A stretch of DNA of 64,000 nucleotides from Hydrogenophaga sp. (GCF_019635465.1 NZ_JAHBZK010000011.1:85103-149102), one strand, 5' to 3'. Positions 18,397 to 27,029 are shown, counted from the stretch's first letter. The notes: generated by a model from the letters alone, not told the origin. Translations and numbers: made by a program.

Positions 18397-18909
18397 CTAT
18401 ATCCAGCCGGTCCCGGTGAGCCCGGGCAGGTTCACGGCCAGCAGCTTGGTGAACAGCCAGTAGACCGGCGCGGCAATCAGCATGCCAGTGACGGCGTCAC
18501 GCACGGTGGTGGCCACGCCGCCGCCGGCCCGGCCTTCGCTCATACGCAGGCCGCGCACGGCCAGCACAAAGCACAGGGCGCAGCTGAGCACGAAGCCGAT
18601 GGTGGTGATGAGTGCGGCGTTGGCCAGTACGCCCGCGCCCACCCAGGCCATGCCGTGCCAATCCCCGGTGGCCGCGCCCGAAGGCGTCTCCACATGGCGC
18701 CAGCCGCCGTTGAAGGCCTGCCACAACAGCAGCAGGCCGCACACACCCATGGCGGCGCTCAGCAGCCAGGGCAGGAAGTCGGGGCCGACGCCCGCATAGC
18801 CGGCCTCGTGCGGAATATCGCGGGCCCCCCAGGCCAGCACACCCGCCAGGGCGAGTGCGCCAAGCCCGATGAGGACTTCGCCAGGCTTGGTGGGTGCTCG
18901 ATCGCTCAT
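18397..18909 (-). CDS. tctB: Tripartite tricarboxylate transporter small permease TctB
   Basis: 170 residues with four predicted membrane helices, the size and topology of TctB. The N-terminal EVLIGLGALALAGVLAWGA helix and a central Gly/Trp-rich loop fit the family. TctB is poorly conserved in sequence, and the call rests partly on its place between tctC and tctA. The ATG at 18909 is preferred over the longer frame, which would overlap the end of tctC. It ends 156 bases before tctA, the gap being filled by the heptamer repeat. Confidence 0.85.
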   Translation of the reverse strand: MSDRAPTKPGEVLIGLGALALAGVLAWGARDIPHEAGYAGVGPDFLPWLLSAAMGVCGLLLLWQAFNGGWRHVETPSGAATGDWHGMAWVGAGVLANAALITTIGFVLSCALCFVLAVRGLRMSEGRAGGGVATTVRDAVTGMLIAAPVYWLFTKLLAVNLPGLTGTGWI

Positions 18910-18922
18910 GCCCGGGCCGTGC

Positions 18923-19882
18923 TCAGACCATACCCGCGCGGACCATGGTGGCGCGCAGGGACGAGAAGTCGCGATCAACGAATTCCTCGAACGCCTTGCC
19001 CGACAGGAAGGCCGAAGTCCAGTTGTTCTTCTTGAGTGCCGCAGCCCACGAGGCGGTCTTGGTGGCCTTGGTCACCATGTCCACCAGCGCCGCGCGCTCG
19101 GCTGCGCTGATGCCCGCTGCGCCGTACACGCCGCGCCAGTTGCCGATTTCCACGTCGATGCCCTGCTCCTTGAGCGTGGGCACGTCGATGCCGTCGAGGC
19201 GCTTGCCCGAGGTGACCGCAATCGCGCGCATCTTGCCGCTCTCGATATAGGGCTGGAACTCGCTGTAGCCGCTGCCGCCCACGGTGACGTTGCCGCCCAG
19301 GATGGCCGCCACCGCTTCACCGCCCCCACGGAAGGGCACGTAGTTGATGCGCGCGGCGTCCGCGCCCACGGCCTGCGCGATCTGCGCCGCGGCGATGTGC
19401 TCGGTGGAGCCACGCGAGCCGCCCCCCCACTTGACGCTGCCGGGGTCCTTCTTGAGCTGGGCAATCACATCGGCCATGGTCTTCATCGGCGACTCGGCCG
19501 GCAGCACGAAGACGTTGTATTCGGAGGTCAGGCGCGCGATCGGCGTGACCTGCGTGACCGAGACCGGCGGCTTGCCGGTGATGATGCCGCCCAGCATCAC
19601 GGCGCCCATCACCATCAGCGCGTTCGGGTCGCCCTTGCTGGCGTTGTAGAACTGGGCCAGGCCGATGGCGCCGGCCGCGCCACCTTTGTTCTCGAAGGTC
19701 ACCGAGGAGGCCACGCCCGACTCGCGCAGCGCTTCGCCCAGGGCACGGCCGGTGGTGTCCCAGCCGCCGCCGGGGTTGGCCGGAATCATCATCTTCACGT
19801 TGGCCGATGCCCAGGCCATGCGCGGCAGCGCGCCGGCGGCCGCCAGTGCGGCCATGGACTTGAGGAAGGTGTCGCGACGCAT
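18923..19882 (-). CDS. tctC: Tripartite tricarboxylate transporter binding protein TctC (Bug family)
   Basis: 319 residues with a cleavable signal peptide (Arg-rich start, hydrophobic 8-19, predicted cleavage after AWA about 25). The mature protein begins VKMMIPANPGGGWD, the Bug/TctC ligand loop, and also carries the FENKGGAAGAIG segment. AAGGAG is well placed before the ATG at 19882; the longer frame crosses the divergent tctD and is not real. It is the first gene of tctCBA, delivering a carboxylate to TctAB. The exact ligand is unknown. Confidence 0.92.
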   Translation of the reverse strand: MRRDTFLKSMAALAAAGALPRMAWASANVKMMIPANPGGGWDTTGRALGEALRESGVASSVTFENKGGAAGAIGLAQFYNASKGDPNALMVMGAVMLGGIITGKPPVSVTQVTPIARLTSEYNVFVLPAESPMKTMADVIAQLKKDPGSVKWGGGSRGSTEHIAAAQIAQAVGADAARINYVPFRGGGEAVAAILGGNVTVGGSGYSEFQPYIESGKMRAIAVTSGKRLDGIDVPTLKEQGIDVEIGNWRGVYGAAGISAAERAALVDMVTKATKTASWAAALKKNNWTSAFLSGKAFEEFVDRDFSSLRATMVRAGMV

Positions 19883-19925
19883 GCTTGTCTCCTTGGAGTG
19901 GGTGGTGTCAACGGCCGCGATCTTC

Positions 19926-19940
19926 GACAGCGGCGCTGTC
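19926..19940. promoter_or_regulatory. 15-bp palindrome in tctC/tctD divergent region
   Basis: GACAGCG-G-CGCTGTC is a perfect dyad 43 bases upstream of tctC and 83 bases upstream of tctD. It is the only perfect dyad of this size I found in the 141-base divergent spacer and is the best candidate for the TctD operator controlling both transcripts. Confidence 0.4.
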
Positions 19941-20023
19941 AGTTGGCTGTCCACCACCCTGGGGCAAACCCTGAGTTCCGACCTGCGCTTCACATCCCGC
20001 GCCGCCCATAATCGCGCTCCGCC

Positions 20024-20701
20024 ATGAAGCTGATGCTGGTTGAAGACAACGCCACCATGCGCGAGACGCTGGCGCGCTCGCTCGCCCGGCGCGGCATCGA
20101 GGTGGTGTGCTGCGACGACGGTGCACGCGCCCTGACGGTGTGGCGCGAGACGCGCCCCGACGCGGTGCTGCTCGATCTGTCGCTGCCCGGGCGCGACGGC
20201 CTGGACGTGCTGTCGGCGGCGCGCAATGACGGCCTGCGCACGCCGGTGATCATCCTCACCGCGCGCGGCACGGTGGGCGACCGCATCCTGGGCCTGAACA
20301 CCGGCGCCGACGATTACCTGCCCAAACCCTTCGACCTCGACGAACTCGAAGCCCGCGTGCGCGCGCTGGTGCGCCGCGCCAGCGGCGTGGACGCCACGCC
20401 CGCAGCGGCCAGCTGGTGCGGCCTCACCGTCGACCGCGACAGCGGCGCTGTGTACCACGATGGCCAGGCTCTGGAGCTGCCGCCGCGCGAGCTGGCCCTG
20501 CTGCGCGCACTGCTCGCGCGCCCCGGGCAGGCCATGGCGAAGGAGCGCTTGTTCGAGCTGGTGTTCCCCGGTGAAACCGACGTGCAGCCAGAGGCGATCG
20601 AGGTCGTGGCCTACCGCTTGCGCAAGAAGATCGGCCACACCGGCGCGCAGCTGGTGACGCTGCGCGGCCTGGGCTACCTGCTCAAGGCGGGCACACCGTG
20701 A
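20024..20701 (+). CDS. tctD: Response regulator TctD (OmpR/PhoB family)
   Basis: 225 residues. The receiver domain (1-115) has the acidic pair E7/D8, the phosphoacceptor Asp51 (LLDLSLPG), the switch Thr79 and Lys101 of LPKPFD. The C-terminal winged-helix DNA-binding domain (about 130-222) ends in the typical VTLRGLGYLL. It is divergent from tctCBA and overlaps tctE by four bases, so it should activate the transporter in response to external carboxylate, as described for TctD and its relatives. Confidence 0.93.
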   Translation: MKLMLVEDNATMRETLARSLARRGIEVVCCDDGARALTVWRETRPDAVLLDLSLPGRDGLDVLSAARNDGLRTPVIILTARGTVGDRILGLNTGADDYLPKPFDLDELEARVRALVRRASGVDATPAAASWCGLTVDRDSGAVYHDGQALELPPRELALLRALLARPGQAMAKERLFELVFPGETDVQPEAIEVVAYRLRKKIGHTGAQLVTLRGLGYLLKAGTP

Positions 20702-22122
20702 CCACGCGAACCCTCTCGCTGCGGCGCACCTTGCTGCTGGGCATCCTGGTGCCGGTGTTTGCCTACGTCGTCTTCAACACCACCATCCTCTACCGACAAG
20801 CCCTGGTGGCTGCGGACACAGCCTACGACCGCACCCTGCTGGCCACCGCCAAGTCGCTCGGCGAACAGTTGCAGGTCAGCGATGGGCCCGGCGGGCCGCA
20901 ACTGCAGTCCACGCTCATCTACTCCGCACTCGAGGCCTTCGAGGCCGACAACCGCAGCCGGTTGTTCTATCGGGTGCTCGGTTTCGACGGCGAGATGGTC
21001 TCGGGCTTTCCGGACCTGCCATCGCCGCGGCGCGATGTGCCGGTGAAAGGCATCTACGCCGCGCTGGTGAACTTCTACGACGACCAGTACCGCAACCAGC
21101 CGGTGCGCATGGCCGTGCTGCTGCAGCCGGTGGCCGGCGTGCGCGGCCAGGGCATGGCCACCATCCAGGTGGCCGAGACACTTGAGCTGCGCCAGACGCT
21201 GGCGCGCCAGATCCTCACCGACACGCTGTGGCGGCAGGCCGCCATGCTCAGCGTGATTGCATTCGTGGTCATCGTGGTCGTGCAATGGGCCACGCGCCCG
21301 GTGCGCCAGATCAGCCGCGACATCACCGCGCGGCGCGAAGACGACCTCTCGCCCCTGCCCACCAGCGATGCGCCGCGCGAGCTGTTGCCCCTGCTGGACG
21401 CCACCAACCAGCACATGCAGCGCCTGTCGCAGCTGCTCGATCACCAGAAGCGCTTCGTGCGCGACACCTCGCACCAGCTGCGGACGCCATTGGCGGTGCT
21501 CAAGACGCAGCTGCAGTCGGCACGCCGTGGCGACGTCGAACCACGGCAAGCGCTGGATGAAATCGCGCACACGGTGGACCGCGCCACCGAGCTGGCCAAC
21601 CAGATGCTGGCGCTGGCCAAGGTCGAGCAGATGCGACAGGAGCGCGACGCGCCGCTGAGCAACTGGTCGGACGCGGTGCGCACGGTGGCGCTCGACCTGG
21701 CCCCGTTGGTGGCCGAACGCAACCTGGACTTCAGCCTTGCCCTGCCCGAGAGCACACCCGTGCGTGCCCACGAATGGGCCTTGCGCGAGGTGGCGCGCAA
21801 CCTGCTGCACAACGCCATCAAACACACCCCGGCGGGCGGCGCGCTGCAGGTGCAACTGGGCCACATGGGCCACGAGGCCGTGCTGCAGATCAGCGACAGC
21901 GGCCCGGGCATTTCAGACGGTTTGCGCGAGCGGCTGTTCCAGCCCTTTGCCACCGACCACCGTGCGGGCCCCAGCCAGTCCGGCTCAGGCCTCGGTCTGG
22001 CCATCTGCCAGGGCATCGTGCAGTCGCTGGGCGGTCACATCACGCTGCACAATCGCATCCTGGCCGGTGAGGTCCGGGGCCTGGACGCCCGGGTGCACCT
22101 GCCCATGCAACGCAACGAATGA
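20698..22122 (+). CDS. tctE: Sensor histidine kinase TctE
   Basis: 474 residues starting from GTG that overlaps the tctD stop (GTGA). Two membrane segments (about 10-30 and 180-200) flank a periplasmic sensor region. HAMP-like and dimerisation regions follow, with the phosphorylatable His259 in DTSHQLRTPLAVL. The N box (EVARNLLHNAIKH) and G boxes (DSGPGIS, GSGLGLAI) are intact. It senses the transported substrate outside the membrane and phosphorylates TctD. The 3' end overlaps hslR. Confidence 0.93.
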   Translation: MTTRTLSLRRTLLLGILVPVFAYVVFNTTILYRQALVAADTAYDRTLLATAKSLGEQLQVSDGPGGPQLQSTLIYSALEAFEADNRSRLFYRVLGFDGEMVSGFPDLPSPRRDVPVKGIYAALVNFYDDQYRNQPVRMAVLLQPVAGVRGQGMATIQVAETLELRQTLARQILTDTLWRQAAMLSVIAFVVIVVVQWATRPVRQISRDITARREDDLSPLPTSDAPRELLPLLDATNQHMQRLSQLLDHQKRFVRDTSHQLRTPLAVLKTQLQSARRGDVEPRQALDEIAHTVDRATELANQMLALAKVEQMRQERDAPLSNWSDAVRTVALDLAPLVAERNLDFSLALPESTPVRAHEWALREVARNLLHNAIKHTPAGGALQVQLGHMGHEAVLQISDSGPGISDGLRERLFQPFATDHRAGPSQSGSGLGLAICQGIVQSLGGHITLHNRILAGEVRGLDARVHLPMQRNE

Positions 22123-22541
22123 ACACCAAGCCTGCGAGCGAACGCATCCGTCTGGACAAGTGGCTGTGGGCCGCGCGCTTCTTCAAGACAAGGGCCCTCA
22201 GCGCCGAGGCCATCGACAAGGGCCGCGTGAGCATCAACGGCCAGCCCGCCAAGGCCTCGCGCGAACCGCGGGTGGGTGATGTCATGGAGCTCAGCCGCGA
22301 GCAGGAGCGCCGGACCATCGTGGTGCGCGCGCTCAGCGCGGTGCGCGGTCCGGCCAGTGCCGCTGCCCTGCTCTACGAAGAAACCGCCGAATCCATCGCC
22401 CAACGCCTGGCCGCCGCCGAACAGCGCCGCCTGGCGCCGGAGCCCGCCCTGACGCAGACCATGGGCCGCCCCACCAAGCGCGACCGGCGCGACCTCAAGG
22501 CCTGGGGCGATCGCTGGAGCGCCTCGCTCGACGAGGAGTAA
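22119..22541 (+). CDS. hslR: S4-domain RNA-binding protein (Hsp15 family)
   Basis: 140 residues. The N-terminal S4 domain (about 10-70: RLDKWLWAARFFKTRALS followed by GRVSINGQPAKASREPRVGD) is that of Hsp15, which binds 50S subunits carrying stalled nascent chains. A basic C-terminal tail (GRPTKRDRRDLKAW) is also family-typical. The ATG overlaps the tctE stop (ATGA), linking it to the two-component operon, although there is no obvious functional tie. Confidence 0.85.
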   Translation: MNTKPASERIRLDKWLWAARFFKTRALSAEAIDKGRVSINGQPAKASREPRVGDVMELSREQERRTIVVRALSAVRGPASAAALLYEETAESIAQRLAAAEQRRLAPEPALTQTMGRPTKRDRRDLKAWGDRWSASLDEE

Positions 22542-22559
22542 AGGCCGCGGTGCGCTGGC

Positions 22560-23456
22560 TCAGCGCTTGCGCAGGCCCAGCCACATCACCGTGGCCACCA
22601 CGATCAGACCGCCCGCCACCTGGATGGCCGCGATCGACTGACCCAGGAACACCCAGGCCAGCACCAGCGCAAAGATGGGCTCGATGTTCATGATGGCCGA
22701 GTTGCCCACCACGCCCAGGCGCGGCAGCACGGTGAACATGATGGTGAAGGCCGTGCCGTAGAGAAAGGTCAGGCCGAACAGCCCCCACCAGCCCGGGGCG
22801 GCGTTCGGAAAATGCAGCCCGCCCTGCGTGGCGCTGGCCACCAGGGCCATCACCGCCACGATGGTCATGGTGGTGGCGGTGCGCAAACGGCCGTCCAGGT
22901 CGCCGGCCTCGTGCTGGGTGAAGACCAGCGCCAACCCAAAGGTGGCGGCAGCGGTCAGCGCGAAGGCCACGCCCGCACCAATGTGCGCCCAGTGCCCACT
23001 GGCACCCAGGCCCGAGGCCGCGCCCGACACATCCAGCGCCAAGGCCAGGCCAATGAGCATCACCGGCATGGCGCGCAGCACGTGCGGCGCCGGCTTGTGG
23101 CCGTAGACCACCCGCGCCCACAGCGCGGTCCACAAGGGGTAGGTGTTGAAGGCCAGCAGCGCCAGCGCCACCGGCAGCCGCGCCACCGAGGCGTACAGGC
23201 ACAGGCTCTGCACCCCCACCAACACACCAATGGCCGGCAAGGCCTTACGGTGGCGCGCCGTCAGCGCCAGCGGCACGCGATAGACCAGCAGGATGGCGGC
23301 CACCACCAGCGCCGTCACGCCGCTGCGAAAGGTGACGGCCGTGGCCACGCTCACCCCGTTGTCGAACGCCAGGCGCGCCGCCACGTGGTTGGCGCCCATC
23401 ATCAACGCGATGAGCAGCAGGGTGGCGAAGGCGGTACGCGACAGGCTGGGGGACAT
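22560..23456 (-). CDS. EamA/DMT-family transporter
   Basis: 298 residues with ten hydrophobic segments in two EamA repeats (about 10-140 and 150-290), the architecture of drug/metabolite exporters such as RhaT/YdcZ-like and threonine/homoserine exporters. The start at 23456 gives the usual short cytoplasmic N-terminus; the longer frame runs into the LysR gene. The second half carries the conserved NIEPIFALVLAWVFLGQ helix. The substrate cannot be inferred from sequence. Confidence 0.85.
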   Translation of the reverse strand: MSPSLSRTAFATLLLIALMMGANHVAARLAFDNGVSVATAVTFRSGVTALVVAAILLVYRVPLALTARHRKALPAIGVLVGVQSLCLYASVARLPVALALLAFNTYPLWTALWARVVYGHKPAPHVLRAMPVMLIGLALALDVSGAASGLGASGHWAHIGAGVAFALTAAATFGLALVFTQHEAGDLDGRLRTATTMTIVAVMALVASATQGGLHFPNAAPGWWGLFGLTFLYGTAFTIMFTVLPRLGVVGNSAIMNIEPIFALVLAWVFLGQSIAAIQVAGGLIVVATVMWLGLRKR

Positions 23457-23481
23457 GGCGGGCAACGGTGGTGCAGCGGGC

Positions 23482-23508
23482 AAAACAAAGGCGCCCAGGG
23501 GGCGCCTT
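23482..23508 (-). terminator. Intrinsic terminator downstream of the lysR-type gene
   Basis: On the minus strand AAGGCGCC-CCCTG-GGCGCCTT forms an 8-bp stem (23488-23508) followed by TGTTTTG. It lies between the stop of the LysR gene and the start of the EamA transporter, separating their transcripts. Confidence 0.65.
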
Positions 23509-23569
23509 GGCCGTGGGTTGTCAGGCGGGTTGCGCAGTCTAACGGAGCGTTGCACGACGCGCTGGCGAC

Positions 23570-24454
23570 TCACGCGACGTGGGCCAGCAGGTGATCGATC
23601 AGGGCACGTGCCGAACGCGTCTGGTGGCGGTTGGGCATGTACAGCATGAACAGCTGGTTGCCGAAGATGCTCAGGCGCAGCCCATCGAGCGCGGTGACGA
23701 TGGCACCGCTCTCCACTGCGTCCTGAACGACGTAGTCGGGCACCAGTCCCACGCCCAGCCCGGCCAGGATGGCCTCTCGCAAGAACGGGAAATGCTCCGA
23801 GATCAGCGTGGGCTCCAGCGTCACCTCGTCGCGCTGATCGTCGCGATAGGCAGCCAGACGCAGCTCGCGCCCCACGACGCCAGAGGTAATCAGCGGGGTG
23901 TGGCGCAACTGGGCCAGCGAGGTGGGCAACCCGTTCATGCTCGCGTAGGCGGCCGAGGCACAGCACAGGTAGCGCACCCGCCCCAGGTCGCGGGCCACCA
24001 GGGTCGGCGGCGGTGCGGCCAGGATGCGCACCGCAATATCCACCTCGTCGCGCATCAGGTCGTCGACCCGGTTCTCGAACAGCACGTCGAGCACCACACC
24101 AGGGTGCGCGCGCTTGAATGCGATCAACCAGGGCGCCATCACCATCTGCCCGTAGCCGCTGGGCACGCTCAGGCGCACACGGCCCTGTAGCCCCTCGCCA
24201 AGCGAGCGCAAGGTCTCATGCGCCGCCTGCAACTCGTTGCGCATGGCCAGGCCGTGCTGGTACAGGCGCAGGCCAAGCTCGGTCGCCTCGACCCGCCGCG
24301 TGGTGCGCCGAAACAGCTGCGCGCCCACCGCGCGCTCCAGTTGCGCCAGCCGGTAGCTCACGTTGGCGCGGCTGGTTTTCAGGCGCCGTGCGGCCTGGCT
24401 GAGGTTGCCGGCGTCGTGGATGTCCACCAGCAGGGACAGGTCGTTGGGATCCAT
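23570..24454 (-). CDS. LysR-type transcriptional regulator
   Basis: 294 residues. The N-terminal winged helix (about 1-60: SLLVDIHDAGNLSQAARRL, then SRANVSYRLAQLERAVGAQLF) and a substrate-binding domain of about 200 residues fit the CrgA-like LysR subgroup. The ATG at 24454 fits the family start better than the TTG nine bases upstream. It is divergent from the first acyl-CoA dehydrogenase gene. A TTGACA-GTG-TGTCAA palindrome sits 17 bases upstream of its start codon and suits autoregulation and control of the neighbour. Confidence 0.88.
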   Translation of the reverse strand: MDPNDLSLLVDIHDAGNLSQAARRLKTSRANVSYRLAQLERAVGAQLFRRTTRRVEATELGLRLYQHGLAMRNELQAAHETLRSLGEGLQGRVRLSVPSGYGQMVMAPWLIAFKRAHPGVVLDVLFENRVDDLMRDEVDIAVRILAAPPPTLVARDLGRVRYLCCASAAYASMNGLPTSLAQLRHTPLITSGVVGRELRLAAYRDDQRDEVTLEPTLISEHFPFLREAILAGLGVGLVPDYVVQDAVESGAIVTALDGLRLSIFGNQLFMLYMPNRHQTRSARALIDHLLAHVA

Positions 24455-24470
24455 GATTGGCAAATCCTGT

Positions 24471-24485
24471 TTGACAGTGTGTCAA
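24471..24485. promoter_or_regulatory. Palindrome TTGACA-GTG-TGTCAA in lysR/acd divergent region
   Basis: A perfect 6-bp-arm dyad close to the LysR gene start. It includes the T-N11-A core expected of LysR-type sites, making it the natural binding site of the adjacent LysR protein. Confidence 0.45.
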
Positions 24486-24497
24486 CCGAGAACCGGA

Positions 24498-24526
24498 TTG
24501 TCCTGGACAAAGACGGGTCACACAAT
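24498..24526 (+). promoter_or_regulatory. Putative sigma-70 promoter of acyl-CoA dehydrogenase operon with embedded palindrome
   Basis: TTGTCC (24498-24503), a 17-base spacer and CACAAT (24521-24526) match the -35/-10 consensus at 4 of 6 positions each. The -35 hexamer lies in a perfect palindrome TTGTCC-T-GGACAA (24498-24510), possibly another regulator site. Confidence 0.4.
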
Positions 24527-24538
24527 CTGCATTGCAGA
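24526..24538. promoter_or_regulatory. Candidate IclR operator TCTGCA-T-TGCAGA
   Basis: A perfect 13-bp dyad immediately downstream of the putative -10 of the acyl-CoA dehydrogenase operon, where a bound repressor would block transcription. The same palindrome with a different central base recurs at 29764-29776, in the other promoter region of the island. An IclR gene lies between the two. Confidence 0.6.
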
Positions 24539-24568
24539 ATTTGATCCCGAATTGAACAAGGACATGGC

Positions 24569-25765
24569 ATGGATCTGAACTTCACGCCCGACGAAGAGGC
24601 CTTTCGCAGCGAAGTGCGCGGCTTCTTGAAAGCGCAGTTGCCGCAAGACCTGTCGGCCAAGGTGCGCGAGGGCCTGCGGCTGACCAGGGACGACATGGCG
24701 CAATGGCACCAGATCCTGAACCAGCGCGGCTGGCTGGCCAACCACTGGCCCGAGCAATACGGCGGGCCGGGCTGGAGCGCGGTGCAGAAGTTCATCTTCG
24801 AGCTCGAGTGCGCGCTTGCGCATTCGCCGCGCACGGTGCCGTTCGGGGTGGGCATGCTGGGGCCGGTGCTCATCAAGTACGGCAACGAGGCGCAGAAGCG
24901 CTACTGGCTGCCGCGCATCCTGAGCGGCGAGGACTGGTGGTGCCAGGGCTATTCCGAGCCGGGCGCGGGCTCGGACTTGGCGGGCGTGAAGACCACCGCG
25001 GTACGCCAGGGGGACCACTATCTCGTCAACGGCCAGAAGACCTGGACCACGCTGGGGCAGCACGCCAACATGATCTTCTGCCTGGTGCGCACCAACCGCG
25101 ATGCCAAGAAGCAGGAGGGGATCAGCTTCTTGCTGGTGGACATGAACACACCCGGCGTCGAGGTGCGTCCCATCATCACGCTCGATGGCGAGCACGAAGT
25201 CAACGAGGTGTTCTTCACCGACGTGAAGGTGCCACTGGAGAACCTGGTTGGCGAGGAAGACAAAGGCTGGACCTGCGCCAAGTACCTGCTGACCTACGAA
25301 CGCACCAACATCGCTGGCGTGGGCTTCTCGGTGGCCGGGCTCGAGAAGCTCAAGATCGCCGCGGCCCGCGTGATGCACAAAGGCCGGCCCCTGTCGCAGG
25401 ACCCGCTGTTCGCGGCCCGCCTGGCCCGGGTCGAGATTGACCTGGAGAACATGAAGACGACCAACCTGCGGGTGCTCGCCGCCGTGGCCGGCGGTGGCGT
25501 GCCAGGCGCCGAGAGCTCGATGCTCAAGATCCGCGGCACCGAGATCCGCCAGGAGCTGCTCTCGCTCATGCGCCGCGCCATGGGGCCCTACGCCTTGCCC
25601 TTTGTCGAAGCCGCACTGCACGCCGGCCACGAGGCGCCCCCGATCGGTCCGCCCGAAGCGCGGGCCGCTGCGGCGCAGTACTTCAACTACCGCAAGCTGT
25701 CGATCTTCGGCGGCTCCAACGAGATCCAGAAAAACATCATCTCCAAGATGATCCTCGGCCTGTGA
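24569..25765 (+). CDS. Acyl-CoA dehydrogenase, putative catalytic subunit (acd1)
   Basis: 398 residues with the three-domain fold: helical N-terminal domain, beta domain with the flavin-contact segment GYSEPGAGSDLAGV (about residue 128-141) and a C-terminal helical domain. The C-terminal FGGSNEIQKNIISK segment replaces the YEGT.QI motif of classical enzymes. In this subgroup the catalytic Glu is usually supplied from an earlier helix, here perhaps the Glu of LLTYERTN. It is followed after nine bases by a second, diverged dehydrogenase gene, suggesting an alpha2beta2 complex like those acting on bulky or branched acyl-CoAs. AAGGAC lies before the ATG. Confidence 0.88.
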   Translation: MDLNFTPDEEAFRSEVRGFLKAQLPQDLSAKVREGLRLTRDDMAQWHQILNQRGWLANHWPEQYGGPGWSAVQKFIFELECALAHSPRTVPFGVGMLGPVLIKYGNEAQKRYWLPRILSGEDWWCQGYSEPGAGSDLAGVKTTAVRQGDHYLVNGQKTWTTLGQHANMIFCLVRTNRDAKKQEGISFLLVDMNTPGVEVRPIITLDGEHEVNEVFFTDVKVPLENLVGEEDKGWTCAKYLLTYERTNIAGVGFSVAGLEKLKIAAARVMHKGRPLSQDPLFAARLARVEIDLENMKTTNLRVLAAVAGGGVPGAESSMLKIRGTEIRQELLSLMRRAMGPYALPFVEAALHAGHEAPPIGPPEARAAAAQYFNYRKLSIFGGSNEIQKNIISKMILGL

Positions 25766-25774
25766 GCGACCACC

Positions 25775-26905
25775 ATGCACTTTGAACACACCGAAGACCG
25801 GCGCATGCTCGCCGACACCCTGGATCGCTTTCTCGCCGATCAGTACCCCATCGAGGCCCGCCATGCGGCCGCCGCCTCGGAACTGGGCTTCAGCGAGACT
25901 GTCTGGCGCGGCCTGGCCGACATCGGCGCCATCGGTGCCCTGTTCCCGGAGGCCGTGGGGGGCTTTGGCGGCGACGCCTTTGACGTCACCGTGGTGTTCG
26001 ACAGCCTGGGCAAAGGCCTGGCGATCGAACCCTTCCTGGGCGCGCTGGTGGTGGGTCAGGCCATTGCGGCGGTCGGCACCGACGAACAAAAAGCCTGGCT
26101 GAGCCCATTGCTCGACGGCAGCACCGTTGCCGCCCTCGCCCACGACGAAGCCGGCGGCCACTACGAACTGGCGCACGTGGCCCTACGGGCCGAGCGCACC
26201 CCGGCGGGCTACATGCTCGATGGCCACAAGGGCGTGGTGGTGCATGGGGAACAGGCCGGCCTGCTGCTGGTGAGCGCGCGTACCGCGGGCGCGGTGGACG
26301 ACGAGAATGGTCTGTCCTTGTTCCTGGTGCCGGCCAACGCACCTGGCCTCACGCGCCAGGGCTATGGGCGCGTGGACGGCGGGCGCGCGGCCGAGCTGCA
26401 CTTCAACCAGGTGAGCGTGCCGGTCTCCGCTTTGCTGGGTGCACAAGGCCAGGGTCTGGCGGTGCTGGAGCGAGCCGTCGGCTGGGGCGTGCTGGCGCTG
26501 TGCGCCGAGGCCGTGGGCGCCATGGACGTGGTCAAACAAATGACGCTGGACTACCTGCGCACCCGGCAGCAGTTCGGCGTGCCCATCGGCAGCTTTCAGG
26601 CACTGCAGCACCGCATGGCCGACGTGCTGCTGGAGATTGAGCAGGCGCGCTCGGCCGTCATCAACGCCGCTGCGGCCATGGGCGCCGAGCGCGGCACGCG
26701 AGAGCGCGCCTTGTCGGCGGCCAAGTACAGCATCGGGCGCATCGGCACCCGCGTGGCCGAAGAGTGCATCCAGCTGCATGGCGGCATCGGCATGACCTGG
26801 GAGCTGCCGCTGGCACACTACGCCAAGCGCTTGGTGATGATCGACCACCAGCTGGGCGACGAAGACCATCACCTGGCGCGCTACATGGCGCTGGCCGTGC
26901 ACTGA
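25775..26905 (+). CDS. Acyl-CoA dehydrogenase, partner subunit (acd2)
   Basis: 376 residues of acyl-CoA dehydrogenase fold. The N- and C-terminal helical domains are clear (IQLHGGIGMTWELPLAHYAKRL near the end). The middle domain is degenerate: the usual ITEP/SD.. flavin loop reads AHDEAGGHY. No catalytic Glu is evident at either standard position. Such diverged paralogues typically form heterotetramers with a catalytic partner, here acd1 directly upstream. The substrate is unknown. The stop is followed by the spacer that carries the IclR promoter. Confidence 0.82.
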   Translation: MHFEHTEDRRMLADTLDRFLADQYPIEARHAAAASELGFSETVWRGLADIGAIGALFPEAVGGFGGDAFDVTVVFDSLGKGLAIEPFLGALVVGQAIAAVGTDEQKAWLSPLLDGSTVAALAHDEAGGHYELAHVALRAERTPAGYMLDGHKGVVVHGEQAGLLLVSARTAGAVDDENGLSLFLVPANAPGLTRQGYGRVDGGRAAELHFNQVSVPVSALLGAQGQGLAVLERAVGWGVLALCAEAVGAMDVVKQMTLDYLRTRQQFGVPIGSFQALQHRMADVLLEIEQARSAVINAAAAMGAERGTRERALSAAKYSIGRIGTRVAEECIQLHGGIGMTWELPLAHYAKRLVMIDHQLGDEDHHLARYMALAVH

Positions 26906-27010
26906 TGGCCGGCGCGATGGCTCATTGAGCTGGCAGCGGGGGACAGGTTTACCCTCAGGCCGCAGCCACCATGGAATCGCTGCAATCGGGGTACATTCCC
27001 AAGCTCGAAG

Positions 27011-27029
27011 TGCAGAACGGAATTCCATT
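27011..27029. promoter_or_regulatory. Half-site and GGAATTCC palindrome before iclR gene
   Basis: TGCAGAA (27011-27017), half of the 13-bp palindrome found at 24526 and 29764, is followed by the dyad GGAATTCC (27019-27026) just before the proposed TTG start. It may serve weak autoregulation; GGAA may also act as the ribosome site. Confidence 0.35.
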
